Positions 27,862-37,544 of a stretch of 64,000 bases of DNA are shown piece by piece; the stretch's first letter is position 1, and every line of letters starts with the position of its first letter. A program made the translations under genes and the position numbers. Origin of the DNA: Donghicola tyrosinivorans. GTDB taxonomy: Bacteria > Pseudomonadota > Alphaproteobacteria > Rhodobacterales > Rhodobacteraceae. Location: positions 434,001 to 498,000 of the forward strand of contig NZ_PVTQ01000001.1 in NCBI RefSeq assembly GCF_003003355.1, in the 5' to 3' direction. The notes under the pieces were generated by a model, which did not search any database, had not been told where the DNA came from, and was given only the letters and a program-made list of their open reading frames with translations.

Positions 27862-28812
27862 TCATGCCGTGATCTGGTGCCATGCTGCCATTTTACCGCG
27901 CAACCAACTGCGCTGACGCTTTGCATATTGGCGCGATGCAATGATTGCAGCTTCGATTGCTGTAGATTCGCTCATTTCACCTTGCAACTTTGCGATGAGT
28001 TCCGGTGCGCCGATTGCTTTTGATGATTGCAGATTCGGATTCCAAAGAGGAAGCATCGCCTGTGCCTCGGCTAAAGCGCCGGCTTCCATCATCAGGTGAA
28101 ATCGTTTCCGGATTCGCGCATTCAGCCATTCTTTGTTAGGCATGATGCACAAGGGTTGTGCCTGCGTTAGCGGCATTATGGGTGGTGGCGTGTCGTCCTG
28201 CCAAGCGGCGATGCCCCTGCCGGTGCTGGTCAGAACTTCCCACGCGCGCTGGACGCGCACCGGATTGTTCCGGTCCAGTCGGGCGGCGCTTTCGGGGTCC
28301 AACTCGGCCAGCAATGCCTCGAAACCTTCGTCGCGGATACGGGCATCGGCCAGCGCACGCACCTCGGGCGGAGTGGCAGGGATCTGGGCAAGCCCTGTGG
28401 TCAGGGCGGTGAAATACAATCCCGTGCCCCCCACTATGATCGGCCGCTCAGGTCCGCGCAGCAGCGGTGTCAGATCGCGCAGCCATGCACCGACCGAATA
28501 GTCGGCATCATATGGAACGTGTCCGTAAAGAGCGTGGGGCGCCCGCGCCAGATCGGCGTCATCTGGCCGCGCCGTCAGGATGCGCCAGCCGTCAAAGACC
28601 TGTAGGGCATCTGCGTTGATCACGATCCCGCCTTGCGCCTCGGCGATCCGCAATGCCAGTTCCGACTTGCCGCTGGCGGTCGGCCCCGCAATCAGAACCG
28701 GCTTGGCCGGATCAAGGCTATCAGGGTCAAAATCATCAAGGCGGGTGGTCAAAAGTAGAGCCTTTCGGAATAGGGCGGGTTGTCCATTGAAACTGACGGT
28801 GTTTTCCGACAT
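27862..28812 (-). CDS. miaA: tRNA dimethylallyltransferase
   Basis: MiaA transfers a dimethylallyl group to A37 of tRNAs that read UNN codons. The 316-aa product has the P-loop GPTASGKS near residue 28, then the substrate-binding DDAD-like '[17 protein letters not shown]' and '[18 protein letters not shown]'. The C-terminal '[18 protein letters not shown]' is the family ending. A longer frame reaches 28995 but would lie antisense to pyrH, so I start at ATG 28812 ('[10 protein letters not shown]'). It is divergent from pyrH with only 39 bases between starts; the two promoters must overlap. Confidence 0.93.
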   Translation of the reverse strand: MSENTVSFNGQPALFRKALLLTTRLDDFDPDSLDPAKPVLIAGPTASGKSELALRIAEAQGGIVINADALQVFDGWRILTARPDDADLARAPHALYGHVPYDADYSVGAWLRDLTPLLRGPERPIIVGGTGLYFTALTTGLAQIPATPPEVRALADARIRDEGFEALLAELDPESAARLDRNNPVRVQRAWEVLTSTGRGIAAWQDDTPPPIMPLTQAQPLCIMPNKEWLNARIRKRFHLMMEAGALAEAQAMLPLWNPNLQSSKAIGAPELIAKLQGEMSESTAIEAAIIASRQYAKRQRSWLRGKMAAWHQITA

Positions 28813-28851
28813 TTTGCGCCGGACTGAAAGAGCTTGACCCGAGGAACCGAA

Positions 28852-29586
28852 ATGGACGCTGCTCAGGAAACCCAGAACGTTACATTCAAGCGAGTGCTTT
28901 TGAAAATTTCGGGCGAGGCCCTGATGGGTGACCAAGGCTTTGGCCTGCATCCGCCGACCGTCCAGCGCATTGCGCGCGAAGTGAAAACTGTCCACGATCT
29001 GGGCGTCGAGATCTGCATGGTGATCGGGGGCGGCAACATCTTCCGCGGGCTATCTGGCTCGGCGCAGGGGATGGAGCGGACCACCGCTGACTATATGGGC
29101 ATGCTGGCCACCATCATGAACGCGCTGGCGATGCAGTCGGCGCTGGAAGAGCTGGGCGTCTTTACCCGTGTGATCAGCGCGATCCGCATGGATGAAGTGG
29201 CCGAGCCATACATCCGCCGCCGTGCGGTGCGCCACCTTGAGAAAAAACGCGTCTGCATCTTCGCTGCTGGCACCGGCAACCCCTATTTCACCACCGACAC
29301 TGCCGCGACCCTGCGCGCCAACGAGATGAACTGCGAAGCCATCTTCAAAGGCACCAAAGTGGACGGCGTATATGACAAGGATCCGGTCAAACATTCGGAT
29401 GCAAAGCGTTATGACGTCGTGACTTATGACGAAGTGCTGCAAAAGCATCTGGGTGTGATGGACGCCAGCGCCATTGCTCTGGCCCGCGATAACGACCTGC
29501 CGATCATCGTCTTCTCGCTGGATGAGCCGGGCGGCTTCCGCGGCATTCTGGCGGGGCAGGGCACCTATACCCGCGTCCACGGTTAA
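28852..29586 (+). CDS. pyrH: UMP kinase
   Basis: PyrH phosphorylates UMP to UDP in pyrimidine synthesis. The 244-aa protein shows the amino-acid kinase fold: '[19 protein letters not shown]', '[14 protein letters not shown]', '[21 protein letters not shown]', '[16 protein letters not shown]' and '[14 protein letters not shown]'. ATG 28852 follows a GAGG ribosome binding site; an upstream TTG (28834) is less likely. It heads the pyrH-frr-uppS-cdsA-dxr-rseP-bamA series. Confidence 0.97.
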   Translation: MDAAQETQNVTFKRVLLKISGEALMGDQGFGLHPPTVQRIAREVKTVHDLGVEICMVIGGGNIFRGLSGSAQGMERTTADYMGMLATIMNALAMQSALEELGVFTRVISAIRMDEVAEPYIRRRAVRHLEKKRVCIFAAGTGNPYFTTDTAATLRANEMNCEAIFKGTKVDGVYDKDPVKHSDAKRYDVVTYDEVLQKHLGVMDASAIALARDNDLPIIVFSLDEPGGFRGILAGQGTYTRVHG

Positions 29587-29661
29587 CGCGGCTTGGGATG
29601 CACATCCTGCCAAAGTAAGGTATCACGGGTCTGAGAGGCCCCGAAAAGAAAGAGCAAGAAC

Positions 29662-30225
29662 ATGGCTGATGAAGAATTTGAACTGGATCTGGATGATCTG
29701 ACACGCCGCATGGATGGCGCGATGGCCTCGCTGCGGACCGAATTCGCTTCGCTTCGGACGGGCCGCGCTTCTGCGTCGATGCTCGAGCCGATCATGGTCG
29801 AGGCCTACGGTCAGCGAACCCCCATCAACCAGGTTGGCACCGTCAACGTGCCCGAGCCGCGCATGGTCACCATCAACGTATGGGACAAAAGCATGGTCGG
29901 TAAGGTCGAGAAGGCGATCCGTGAAAGTGGTCTGGGAATCAACCCCCAGCTGAACGGCACCATCATCATGCTGCCGATCCCCGAGCTGAACGAAGAACGC
30001 CGCCGCGAGCTTGGCCGTGTGGCTGCACAATACGCAGAAAGCGCCCGAGTCGCTGTTCGTAACGTTCGTCGCGACGGTATGGATCAAGTGAAAAAGGCGA
30101 AAAGCTCTATTTCCGAAGATGACCAGAAATATTGGGAATCCGAGGTGCAGGACCTGACAGATAAGTATATCAAGTCTGTGGATGCTGCATTGGAAAGCAA
30201 GCAAGAAGAGATCATGCAGGTCTGA
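29662..30225 (+). CDS. frr: Ribosome recycling factor
   Basis: This 187-aa RRF is of standard length. It has '[19 protein letters not shown]', '[17 protein letters not shown]', '[26 protein letters not shown]' and the conserved '[18 protein letters not shown]' helix. With EF-G it splits post-termination ribosomes. It lies 75 bases after pyrH, the usual bacterial partner, with an AAGAAAGAG ribosome binding site. Confidence 0.97.
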   Translation: MADEEFELDLDDLTRRMDGAMASLRTEFASLRTGRASASMLEPIMVEAYGQRTPINQVGTVNVPEPRMVTINVWDKSMVGKVEKAIRESGLGINPQLNGTIIMLPIPELNEERRRELGRVAAQYAESARVAVRNVRRDGMDQVKKAKSSISEDDQKYWESEVQDLTDKYIKSVDAALESKQEEIMQV

Positions 30226-30259
30226 TCAGACTCGCGTGATTCAACTAGGGAGGGTGCGT

Positions 30260-30985
30260 ATGGCGCTCGATACCAAAGCCAAGCGCGCCCCCGAACATGT
30301 GGCCATTATTATGGATGGCAACGGCAGATGGGCTCAGGCAAAGGGGAAACCCCGCCTCTTCGGACACCACGCCGGTGCGCGTCGCGTGCGCGAAGTGGTT
30401 GAAGCCTGCCCTGATCTGGGTGTGAAATACCTGACGATCTTTGCCTTCTCGACCGAGAACTGGAAGCGGACCCAGACCGAAGTCGCCGGTCTCATGAGCC
30501 TGTTCCGCCGCTACATCACCAAAGAGGCACGCGCCCTGCGGGATGAAGGCGTGCGGGTGCGTTTCATTGGCGACCGCGTGCGGCTGGACAGCAAGCTGCA
30601 AACCATGATGGACGAGCTTGAGGGTTTGACCGCCCACAATGATCGCGTCCATCTGACCATTGCGCTGAACTACGGCAGCCGTGATGAGGTGGGCCGCGCC
30701 ACCAAGGCATTGGCCGAGGATGTGGCCGCTGGCCGCCTGTCGCCTGACGACGTGGACGAAAACACTCTGGGCAAATATCTGGACACCTGCGTGCTGCCCG
30801 ATCCCGATCTGGTGATCCGCACCAGCGGCGAGGCACGGATTTCGAACTTTCTGCTCTGGCAGTCCGCCTATGCGGAATATGAATTCATTGACACCATGTG
30901 GCCTGATTTCAGCGCCGAGGTGTTCGCCGAAGTCATTCAGAGCTACTGCAAGCGCGAACGGCGCTATGGCGGTGTGGTCGCATGA
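30260..30985 (+). CDS. uppS: Isoprenyl (undecaprenyl) diphosphate synthase
   Basis: This 241-aa cis-prenyltransferase makes the C55 lipid carrier for cell wall and surface glycans. Family signatures are 'HVAIIMDGNGRWAQAKG' with the catalytic Asp, 'HHAGARRVREVVE', 'FAFSTENWKR' and the C-terminal 'PDLVIRTSGEARISNFLLWQ'. ATG 30260 follows an AGGGAGGG ribosome binding site; the longer frame from 30182 would overlap frr. The stop overlaps the cdsA start (ATGA). Confidence 0.96.
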   Translation: MALDTKAKRAPEHVAIIMDGNGRWAQAKGKPRLFGHHAGARRVREVVEACPDLGVKYLTIFAFSTENWKRTQTEVAGLMSLFRRYITKEARALRDEGVRVRFIGDRVRLDSKLQTMMDELEGLTAHNDRVHLTIALNYGSRDEVGRATKALAEDVAAGRLSPDDVDENTLGKYLDTCVLPDPDLVIRTSGEARISNFLLWQSAYAEYEFIDTMWPDFSAEVFAEVIQSYCKRERRYGGVVA

Positions 30986-31749
30986 GTAATGCTGCAAAAT
31001 GGAACGACCTGATCCCGCGAGCGGGTTCAGCTGTTGTTATGCTGGTGCTCGGTCTTGGCTGTATCTGGCTGGGGGGCGTTTACTACACCGCGCTGATCGC
31101 AGCGGCTGTGGGCTTTATGCTGTATGAGCTGCGCCTGTTGGGCAAAGCCGGTGACTATTCATATGCGGTGGCAATCGGTGTTCTGGGCGCGCTGGTGACT
31201 TGGTTCACGCCGTCCTTGCCTGGTGCGGCCTTGTTGCCGGTGCTGGTCGGCGTGATGGCTGCGGCCTCGGGCGGGATCAAGCCGCCGTGGCATATCGCCG
31301 TTGCGGCGGCTGTGATCATGAACGCCGGTTATGTGCTGGTGGCTCTGCGCACAGATTTCGGGATCGCTTGGGTCTTCTGGCTGATCTTCGTGGTAATCGC
31401 GTCGGACGTAGCGGGCTACTTCGTGGGCCGTATCATGGGCGGGCCAAAGTTCTGGCCCCGTTACAGCCCGTCTAAAACATGGTCCGGCACGATTGGCGGC
31501 TGGGTCGCGGCTGGCATCGTTGGCGCTGTCTTCGGGGCCTCGACGCAGGCAGGCTGGATTCTGGTGCCTGTCAGCGCAGTCATGGCTTTGGCGGCGCAGC
31601 TTGGGGACATTGGTGAGAGCGTTCTGAAGCGCCGCGCCGGTGTCAAAGACAGCTCGCGCCTTATTCCGGGGCATGGTGGATTTATGGACCGCTTTGACGG
31701 TCTATGCGGCGCCTGCCTGATTGCGATGTTCGTTGTGGGGGCTCTGTGA
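30982..31749 (+). CDS. cdsA: Phosphatidate cytidylyltransferase
   Basis: This 255-aa integral membrane enzyme makes CDP-diacylglycerol, the precursor of all phospholipids. Several hydrophobic segments precede the family signature 'SDVAGYFVGRIMGG' and 'SPSKTWSGTIGG'. The C-terminal 'KDSSRLIPGHGGFMDRFDGL' is the CdsA fingerprint. It is translationally coupled at both ends: ATGA with uppS and GTGA with dxr. Confidence 0.95.
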   Translation: MSNAAKWNDLIPRAGSAVVMLVLGLGCIWLGGVYYTALIAAAVGFMLYELRLLGKAGDYSYAVAIGVLGALVTWFTPSLPGAALLPVLVGVMAAASGGIKPPWHIAVAAAVIMNAGYVLVALRTDFGIAWVFWLIFVVIASDVAGYFVGRIMGGPKFWPRYSPSKTWSGTIGGWVAAGIVGAVFGASTQAGWILVPVSAVMALAAQLGDIGESVLKRRAGVKDSSRLIPGHGGFMDRFDGLCGACLIAMFVVGAL

Positions 31750-32915
31750 AGCGCATCAGCATTTTCGGTGCGACCGGTTCCATCGGCCAGAGCACTCTGG
31801 ACCTGATCGGTCGCGCCCCTGAGCAATACAAAGTGGTGGTTCTGACTGGCGGCGCGAATATCGCCCAACTGGCAGACGACGCCAAACGGTTCCGTCCTGA
31901 TGTGGTCGTGACTGCCTATCCCGACAAGCTGGATGATCTGAAGGCCGCGCTGGAGGGCACGGGGATCGAATGCGCCGCAGGGCAAGAGGCTCTGGTCGAG
32001 GCTGCAAGCCGTCCCGCCGACTGGATCATGTCCGCGATTGTCGGTGTTGCCGGTCTGGCCCCCGGTCTGAAGGCGCTAGAGCAGGGGACCACGCTGGCGC
32101 TCGCGAACAAGGAAAGCCTTGTGACCGCTGGTCCGTTGCTGCTGGAAACCGCCCGCCGCTATGGCGCCACGATCCTGCCTGTGGACAGTGAGCATTCCGC
32201 GATTTTCCAAGCCCTCGTGGGCGAGGAAATGGATGCGGTCGAACGCATCGTCATCACCGCCTCGGGCGGTGCTTTCCGCGATTGGCCGGTTGATCAGCTG
32301 GCGAATGCCACGCTGGCGCAGGCATCGACCCACCCGAACTGGGATATGGGACAGCGGATCACCATCGACAGCGCGTCCATGTTCAATAAGGCGCTGGAAG
32401 TTATTGAGACCAAAGAATTCTTCGGCGCCCCGCCTGAGATGATCGAGGTGTTGGTTCACCCCGAATCCCTGATCCACGCTTTGGTCGGCTTCAACGACGG
32501 CGCGCTGATGGCCCATGTGGGCCCCCCCGATATGCGTCACGCCATCGGATATGCCTTGAATTGGCCAGATCGCGGTCATTTGCCGGTGGACCGTCTGGAT
32601 TTGGCCAAGATCAGACAGCTGACCTTCCGCGCCCCCGAAGATGCCCGCTATCCCGCGCTGCAACTGGCGCAGGATGTGATGAAGACCGGCGGTCTTTCTG
32701 GCGCGGTGTTCAACGGCGCGAAAGAGCGGGCGCTGGATCATTTCATCGCCGAGCGCATCCGGTTCACGGATATGGCCGCCCTTGTGGCAGGCGCGCTTGA
32801 AGAATTGATGCGACAGAATGTTATCAATTTGGAAGTCACACTTGATAACGTGCGCCAGTTGGACCATCTGGCTAGAGAGGCGGCTGACCGCATCGCACTG
32901 GACTTAGTAACATAA
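31746..32915 (+). CDS. dxr: 1-deoxy-D-xylulose 5-phosphate reductoisomerase
   Basis: This 389-aa enzyme catalyses the second step of the MEP isoprenoid pathway. It has the NADPH site 'SIFGATGSIGQSTLDLI', 'LALANKESLVTAGPLL', the metal/substrate residues in 'PVDSEHSAIFQ' and the flexible loop 'HPNWDMGQRITIDSASMFNK'. I take the GTG at 31746 as the start because it overlaps the cdsA stop and begins right at the first strand; the frame from 31704 would run inside cdsA. Its product pathway feeds UppS next door. Confidence 0.96.
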   Translation: MKRISIFGATGSIGQSTLDLIGRAPEQYKVVVLTGGANIAQLADDAKRFRPDVVVTAYPDKLDDLKAALEGTGIECAAGQEALVEAASRPADWIMSAIVGVAGLAPGLKALEQGTTLALANKESLVTAGPLLLETARRYGATILPVDSEHSAIFQALVGEEMDAVERIVITASGGAFRDWPVDQLANATLAQASTHPNWDMGQRITIDSASMFNKALEVIETKEFFGAPPEMIEVLVHPESLIHALVGFNDGALMAHVGPPDMRHAIGYALNWPDRGHLPVDRLDLAKIRQLTFRAPEDARYPALQLAQDVMKTGGLSGAVFNGAKERALDHFIAERIRFTDMAALVAGALEELMRQNVINLEVTLDNVRQLDHLAREAADRIALDLVT

Positions 32916-32924
32916 GAGGCGACT

Positions 32925-34265
32925 TTGGATATTCTCGCGCTGGCCCCGCAACTTGGTAGCCTGCTTTACACTGTGGCGTCCTTCATTCTGGCGCTTGTCG
33001 TCATCGTCGCTGTTCATGAATACGGACACTACATCGTAGGCCGCTGGAGCGGGATCAAGGCCGAGGTCTTCTCACTTGGGTTCGGGCCTGTGCTTGCCTC
33101 GCGCGTGGACAAGCATGGCACGCGCTGGCAGATCGCCGCGTTGCCCTTGGGCGGCTACGTCAAGTTTCTTGGGGATGCGGATGCCGCGTCTGCGGGCAAG
33201 GACGAGGCTGCTATTGATGCGCTCAGCGAATCCGACCGTCGCCACACCATGCATGGTGCGCCACTTTGGGCGCGGTTCCTGACGGTTCTGGCGGGGCCGG
33301 TGTTCAACTTTGTCCTGTCGATCGCCATTTTCTCGACCGTGATCTTTTGGGAAGGCCAGCCGAAAGCGCCGCTGACCGTTGATCAAATGCAGGAACTGCC
33401 GAACCCCGCGATTACGCTTCGGGAAGGGGATGCCATTCTGGCCGTGGGCGGACAGCCCATCACCGATCTGGCAAGCCTGTCGAAGGTAAAGCAGGAACTG
33501 CCCGCCGCCGCGTTGGTCGATTACGACGTCATGCGTGACGGGCAAGAGATCACCGTTCAGGGGCCTCATCCGTTCCTGCCGCTGGTTAGTCAGGTCAGTC
33601 CGCGCTCTGCCGCCTATGAGGCCGGACTGCGCCCGGGCGATGTTTTCACCCAGATCAACGGTGCGCCTGCCTATACGTTCCAGCAGCTCGTGGACGCGGT
33701 TGAAGGCTCGAACGGAGCACCTGTGGCCCTGAAGGTCTGGCGCGACGGCACCGATATGGATGTGACCCTGACCCCCAAGCGTGTGGATGAGCCGAATTTT
33801 GACGGCGGCTTCACCACCCAGTGGCGGATCGGCGTTGTGGGCAAGGTTTTCTTTGAGCCCGCAACCGCCCCCGTGGGTGTGTTGGCCGCGCTGAACAGCG
33901 GCGTGCGCCAACTGTGGTTCCTGATCGAGGGCTCTATCAGTGGTCTGTGGCACATGATCACCGGCGCGATCAGCACCTGTAACATGTCTGGCCCCGTAGG
34001 CATTGCCGAAGTGTCCGGCGCGATGGCCAGCCAAGGGGCGCAGAACTTTGTCTGGTTCATCGGCTCGCTCTCGGCGGCGGTCGGTCTTCTGAACCTTTTC
34101 CCTGTTCCGGTTCTGGATGGGGGGCATCTGGCCTTTTATGCCTATGAGGCTGTGGCAGGCCGTGCGCCCAGTGACAAAGTCCTGCGCGTGTTGATGGCGG
34201 CCGGTCTGGCGCTGGTGCTGTCGCTGATGGTCTTTGCCTTGGGCAATGACATCTTCTGCCCCTGA
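32925..34265 (+). CDS. rseP: Site-2 intramembrane metalloprotease RseP
   Basis: This 446-aa zinc protease of the inner membrane has HEYGH near residue 31 in the first membrane segment. A PDZ domain follows ('VSPRSAAYEAGLRPGDVFTQ') and the third metal ligand is in 'FPVPVLDGGHLAFY'. It performs the second cut of anti-sigma factors in envelope stress signalling and clears signal peptides. The start is TTG 32925, with AAGAGG upstream. Position before bamA is conserved in alphaproteobacteria. Confidence 0.95.
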   Translation: MDILALAPQLGSLLYTVASFILALVVIVAVHEYGHYIVGRWSGIKAEVFSLGFGPVLASRVDKHGTRWQIAALPLGGYVKFLGDADAASAGKDEAAIDALSESDRRHTMHGAPLWARFLTVLAGPVFNFVLSIAIFSTVIFWEGQPKAPLTVDQMQELPNPAITLREGDAILAVGGQPITDLASLSKVKQELPAAALVDYDVMRDGQEITVQGPHPFLPLVSQVSPRSAAYEAGLRPGDVFTQINGAPAYTFQQLVDAVEGSNGAPVALKVWRDGTDMDVTLTPKRVDEPNFDGGFTTQWRIGVVGKVFFEPATAPVGVLAALNSGVRQLWFLIEGSISGLWHMITGAISTCNMSGPVGIAEVSGAMASQGAQNFVWFIGSLSAAVGLLNLFPVPVLDGGHLAFYAYEAVAGRAPSDKVLRVLMAAGLALVLSLMVFALGNDIFCP

Positions 34266-34287
34266 TACTGCCCCAATCCCGCCCTAA

Positions 34288-34315
34288 TTCGTAAGTATTG
34301 CTTACGAAACTTTTT
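34288..34315 (+). terminator. Hairpin with T-tract after rseP
   Basis: TTCGTAAG (34288-34295), loop TATTG, CTTACGAA (34301-34308), then AC and TTTTT. The 8-bp stem is perfect but AT-rich, so termination may be partial. It suggests bamA has its own promoter. Confidence 0.55.
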
Positions 34316-34329
34316 GACGGGATAAGGTT

Positions 34330-34461
34330 ATGACTGCGCTAGTGCACGGGTATCAGGGCTTTGGATTGTTGGTTAGTATGAACTGGGACCGCATCCTGTT
34401 TCTGTCTGCGACGGCTGGCGGTTTGGCACTGGGTGCCTTCCTTGGTGGTCAGCTGTCGTAA
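34330..34461 (+). CDS. Possible small membrane protein (43 codons)
   Basis: This short frame begins with ATG after GGATAAGG and encodes 43 residues. The C-terminal 27 ('MNWDRILFLSA' onward, from ATG 34378) form one hydrophobic, glycine-rich helix ending in 'GALGAFLGGQLS'-like residues. It lies alone between a terminator-like hairpin after rseP and a second hairpin before bamA. It could be a small inner-membrane peptide of the envelope cluster or a chance frame. No family is recognised. Confidence 0.35.
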   Translation: MTALVHGYQGFGLLVSMNWDRILFLSATAGGLALGAFLGGQLS

Positions 34462-34488
34462 ATACACATCATCTTGGCCTCAAAACGG

Positions 34489-34527
34489 GTGGTTGGTTTT
34501 GACAACCAACCACAATCCCGATACTGA
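34489..34527 (+). promoter_or_regulatory. Perfect hairpin overlapping a candidate bamA promoter
   Basis: GTGGTTGGTT (34489-34498) and AACCAACCAC (34504-34513) form a perfect 10-bp stem around TTGAC. The loop plus the next base reads TTGACA (34499-34504), a consensus -35 box. A possible -10 (TACTGA, 34522-34527) follows after 17 bases. There is no T-tract, so it is more likely an operator or promoter structure than a terminator. Confidence 0.4.
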
Positions 34528-34564
34528 CTTCGGCAACTTGGGTTGTATTCACGGGGTCGTAGCC

Positions 34565-36892
34565 ATGACCGAATTTTCGCGCCGCACGTCGGCAGGTGTT
34601 CTTACCGCTGCACGTCTTATGGTCAGCGCCGCCGCCCTTGGCGCAGGCGCTTTTGTTTTGACTGTCCCCAGCGTTATCGAGGCGCAGAGCTATTCTTTCA
34701 ATTCGGTGTCTGTCGAAGGCAACCAGCGGATCGAAACCGCGACGATCCTCAGCTATCTGGGCGTTGCACGGGGGCAGAGCATCTCGGCAGGCGAATTGAA
34801 CGCCGGCTACCGCCGTCTGGAAGAAAGTGGCCTGTTTGAATCCATCAACGTCGAGCCGCGCGGCAACACGCTGGTCGTTACCGTTGTGGAATACCCGACC
34901 GTCAATCGCATTAGCTTTGAAGGCAACCGCCGTCTGGACGATGATGAGCTGCAAGCGATCATCGAAAGCCAACCGCGCCGCGTTCTGAACCCTGCGTCGG
35001 TGACCCGTGACGCGCAGTTGATCGCTGAAGGCTACAGCCAGCAGGGCCGCATCGCAGCCCGCGTGCAGCCGCGGATCATCAAACGCTCGGACAACCGCGT
35101 CGATCTGGTCTTCGAGATTTTTGAAGGCGACGTGACCGAGATCGAGCGTATCAGCATCGTGGGCAACAAGGCCTATTCGGACCGCCGTCTGAAGCGCGTT
35201 CTGGAGACCAAACAGGCTGGCCTGTTGCGCCGCCTGATCCGCCGCGATACCTATATCGAAGACCGCGTGGCCTTCGACCGTCAGGTGCTGACGGACTTCT
35301 ACAACTCGCGGGGCTACGTGGATTTCCGTGTGACCGGTGTGACCCCGCAGGTGACCCGCGAACGCGATGGTGTCTTCCTTCAGTTCAATGTGGAAGAGGG
35401 CCAGCAGTTCCGCTTCGGCAACGTTACCATTTCCAGCGAGCTGTCCAACGTGGACCCCGACGATTACGCGGCTGCGCTGAACGTCAAAGCGGGCGAAATC
35501 TACTCGCCCACCGCCGTTGAGACCGTCATCGCGCGTCTTGAGCGCCTGACCATCAAGAACCAGCTTCAGTTCGTCCGGATCGAGCCGCGCATCACCCGCA
35601 ATGATCGCGATCTGACGCTGGATGTGGAATGGGTTCTGTCGCGCGGCGAGCGTATTTTTGTTGAGCGGATCGACATTGAAGGCAACACCACCACGCTGGA
35701 TCGCGTTGTCCGCAACCAGTTCAAAGTGGTCGAAGGCGACCCCTTCAACCCGCGTGAAATCCGTCAGGCGGCTGAACGCATCCGCGCCCTTGGCTTCTTT
35801 GAGGACAATGTCGAGGTGAATGCCCGTGAAGGCTCTAGCCCCGATCAGGTGATCATCGATGTGGACGTGACCGAACAGCCGACCGGTGCGATCAGCTTTG
35901 GTGCGAACTATTCGACCAGTGACGGTGTGGGTCTGGTGGGCTCGTTCTCTGAACGGAACTTCCTTGGCCGTGGTCAGTCGCTGCGCATCAGCGTCGGTAA
36001 CTCGGATAGTTCTAGCAACTATGGCGTCAGCTTTGTCGAGCCGAACTTCCTTGGCCGCGATCTGGCCTTCGGCCTGACCGCAAACTACGTGGAGAGCACG
36101 CCGACCTACGCGGAATATGACACCCGCAGCGGCCTGTTTGAACCGTCGCTGACCTTCCCGGTCAGCGAGCACGGTAACCTGCAAGTGCGCGCCAAGGCGG
36201 CGCAGACCGACATCTACAACGTGGATGACAGCGCCAGCACCGTGGTCAAGAACGAGGGCGAAGAGGGCGCACTGACCGCTGGCGGTCTGGGCTATACCTA
36301 CAGCTTCGATAACCGCCGTTCGGGTCTGAACCCTGCGGCTGGCTACTATTTCGCGATTAGCCAGGACTTCATGGGCGGCGCGGACGAGCAGTATATGGAA
36401 ACCACTGTTCGTGCGCAGGCGTTCAAAGCCATCATGAACGAAGAGGTCGAACTGCGCGCCACCTTTGAGGCAGGCAACCTTGCCTTCGCCCAAGGCACCA
36501 GCCGCGTGGCCAACCGTTACTTCATGGGCAGCCGTGTGATGCGGGGCTTTGAAGGTGGTGGTATCGGTCCCCGCGATGCGGATACCGGCGACGCACTGGG
36601 TGGTAACAGCTTTGCTGTGGCCCGTTTTGAGGCCGAATTCCCCCTTGGTCTGCCCGAGGAATACGGCATCTCGGGTGGTGTATTCTACGATGTCGGCTCG
36701 CTCTGGGGTCTGGATAAGACCTATGGCGCCAACATCCTGTATCAGGATGCCAGCATCCGTCAGGTGGCCGGTGTCTCGATCTTCTGGACCACGCCGATTG
36801 GCCCGCTGCGCTTTAACTGGACCGAGGCGCTGGAATCCCGCGCCGAGGACAAGCCGCGCGGCTTTGAATTCACCATCTCGGCCGAATTCTAA
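34565..36892 (+). CDS. bamA: Outer membrane protein assembly factor BamA
   Basis: This 775-aa Omp85 protein inserts beta-barrel proteins into the outer membrane. A signal peptide (about 1-40) is followed by five POTRA repeats ('FNSVSVEGNQRIETATIL', 'VNRISFEGNRRLDDDEL', 'IERISIVGNKAYSDRRL', 'FRFGNVTISSEL', 'VERIDIEGNTTTLDRVV'). The barrel carries 'SFVEPNFLGRDLAF' and the lid-loop region 'GSRVMRGFEGGGIGPRD', and the last residue is the expected aromatic Phe. ATG 34565 gives a proper signal peptide; the frame from 34433 is too long. Its stop overlaps the skp start (TAATG). Confidence 0.96.
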   Translation: MTEFSRRTSAGVLTAARLMVSAAALGAGAFVLTVPSVIEAQSYSFNSVSVEGNQRIETATILSYLGVARGQSISAGELNAGYRRLEESGLFESINVEPRGNTLVVTVVEYPTVNRISFEGNRRLDDDELQAIIESQPRRVLNPASVTRDAQLIAEGYSQQGRIAARVQPRIIKRSDNRVDLVFEIFEGDVTEIERISIVGNKAYSDRRLKRVLETKQAGLLRRLIRRDTYIEDRVAFDRQVLTDFYNSRGYVDFRVTGVTPQVTRERDGVFLQFNVEEGQQFRFGNVTISSELSNVDPDDYAAALNVKAGEIYSPTAVETVIARLERLTIKNQLQFVRIEPRITRNDRDLTLDVEWVLSRGERIFVERIDIEGNTTTLDRVVRNQFKVVEGDPFNPREIRQAAERIRALGFFEDNVEVNAREGSSPDQVIIDVDVTEQPTGAISFGANYSTSDGVGLVGSFSERNFLGRGQSLRISVGNSDSSSNYGVSFVEPNFLGRDLAFGLTANYVESTPTYAEYDTRSGLFEPSLTFPVSEHGNLQVRAKAAQTDIYNVDDSASTVVKNEGEEGALTAGGLGYTYSFDNRRSGLNPAAGYYFAISQDFMGGADEQYMETTVRAQAFKAIMNEEVELRATFEAGNLAFAQGTSRVANRYFMGSRVMRGFEGGGIGPRDADTGDALGGNSFAVARFEAEFPLGLPEEYGISGGVFYDVGSLWGLDKTYGANILYQDASIRQVAGVSIFWTTPIGPLRFNWTEALESRAEDKPRGFEFTISAEF

Positions 36893-37476
36893 TGCGTCTG
36901 CCTTTGGCAGTTTTGATGGGCGTCGCCACCTTGTGTGGGGCGCCCGTTTTCGCGCAGCAGCAGCTTGATTTCGGCCAAGGCGTCGGGGTCGAGGCCGAGG
37001 CGCGCTCGGTTCTGGTGATCGATGCGGACCGCCTGTTCGCCGAATCGGCGTTCGGCAAGCGTGTCGCAGCCGAAGTGGACGCCGCCGCGCGGGCACTGGC
37101 TGCCGAAAATACCGCGCTTTCGACAGAACTGGATGCTGAGGAAAAGGCGCTGACCGTCGAACGGGACAAGCTGTCGATTCAGGAATTCAGCGCCAAGGCG
37201 GATACCTTTGATGAAAAGGTAAAACGTATCCGCGCCGAACAATTGACCAAAGAGCGCGAGCTGACCGATTTGCGCCAAAAAGGCGAAACCCGCTTTCGTG
37301 AACTCGCCCGTCCCGTGTTGCGGGCCATCATGGACCGCTATAAAGCGGCGGTCCTGATGGATTTACGCGCCATTCTCATCGCGCTGGATACGGCGGATGT
37401 TACAGACGAAGCCATAGCTGAAATAAATGCCCGCATTGGCGATGGATCAAAGGCGGAAAGCGGCCAGCAACAGTAA
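36892..37476 (+). CDS. skp: Periplasmic chaperone Skp/OmpH family
   Basis: This 194-aa exported protein has a signal peptide (about 1-23, ending VFAQQ). A long coiled coil (about 60-150, 'FGKRVAAEVDAAARALAAEN' through 'ERELTDLRQKGE') is the tentacle of Skp trimers. It shields unfolded outer-membrane proteins on their way to BamA, whose gene it directly follows with a one-base overlap. No lpxD follows, unlike in enterobacteria; fabZ is next after 68 bases. Confidence 0.88.
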   Translation: MRLPLAVLMGVATLCGAPVFAQQQLDFGQGVGVEAEARSVLVIDADRLFAESAFGKRVAAEVDAAARALAAENTALSTELDAEEKALTVERDKLSIQEFSAKADTFDEKVKRIRAEQLTKERELTDLRQKGETRFRELARPVLRAIMDRYKAAVLMDLRAILIALDTADVTDEAIAEINARIGDGSKAESGQQQ

Positions 37477-37544
37477 GGTGCAGTGCTTGCCCAGTGCCCT
37501 CCAAATTGGTACTCAGCCGGGGATAACAGATAGAAGGTACAGCC

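Noticed and set aside
34469-37096. An 875-codon open frame on the - strand opposite bamA and skp
   Set aside because: It is a shadow of GC-rich codon usage. The + strand encodes complete BamA and Skp with all motifs, and the shadow protein has no recognisable domain. The same applies to long antisense frames opposite brxC, pglX, dxr and rseP.
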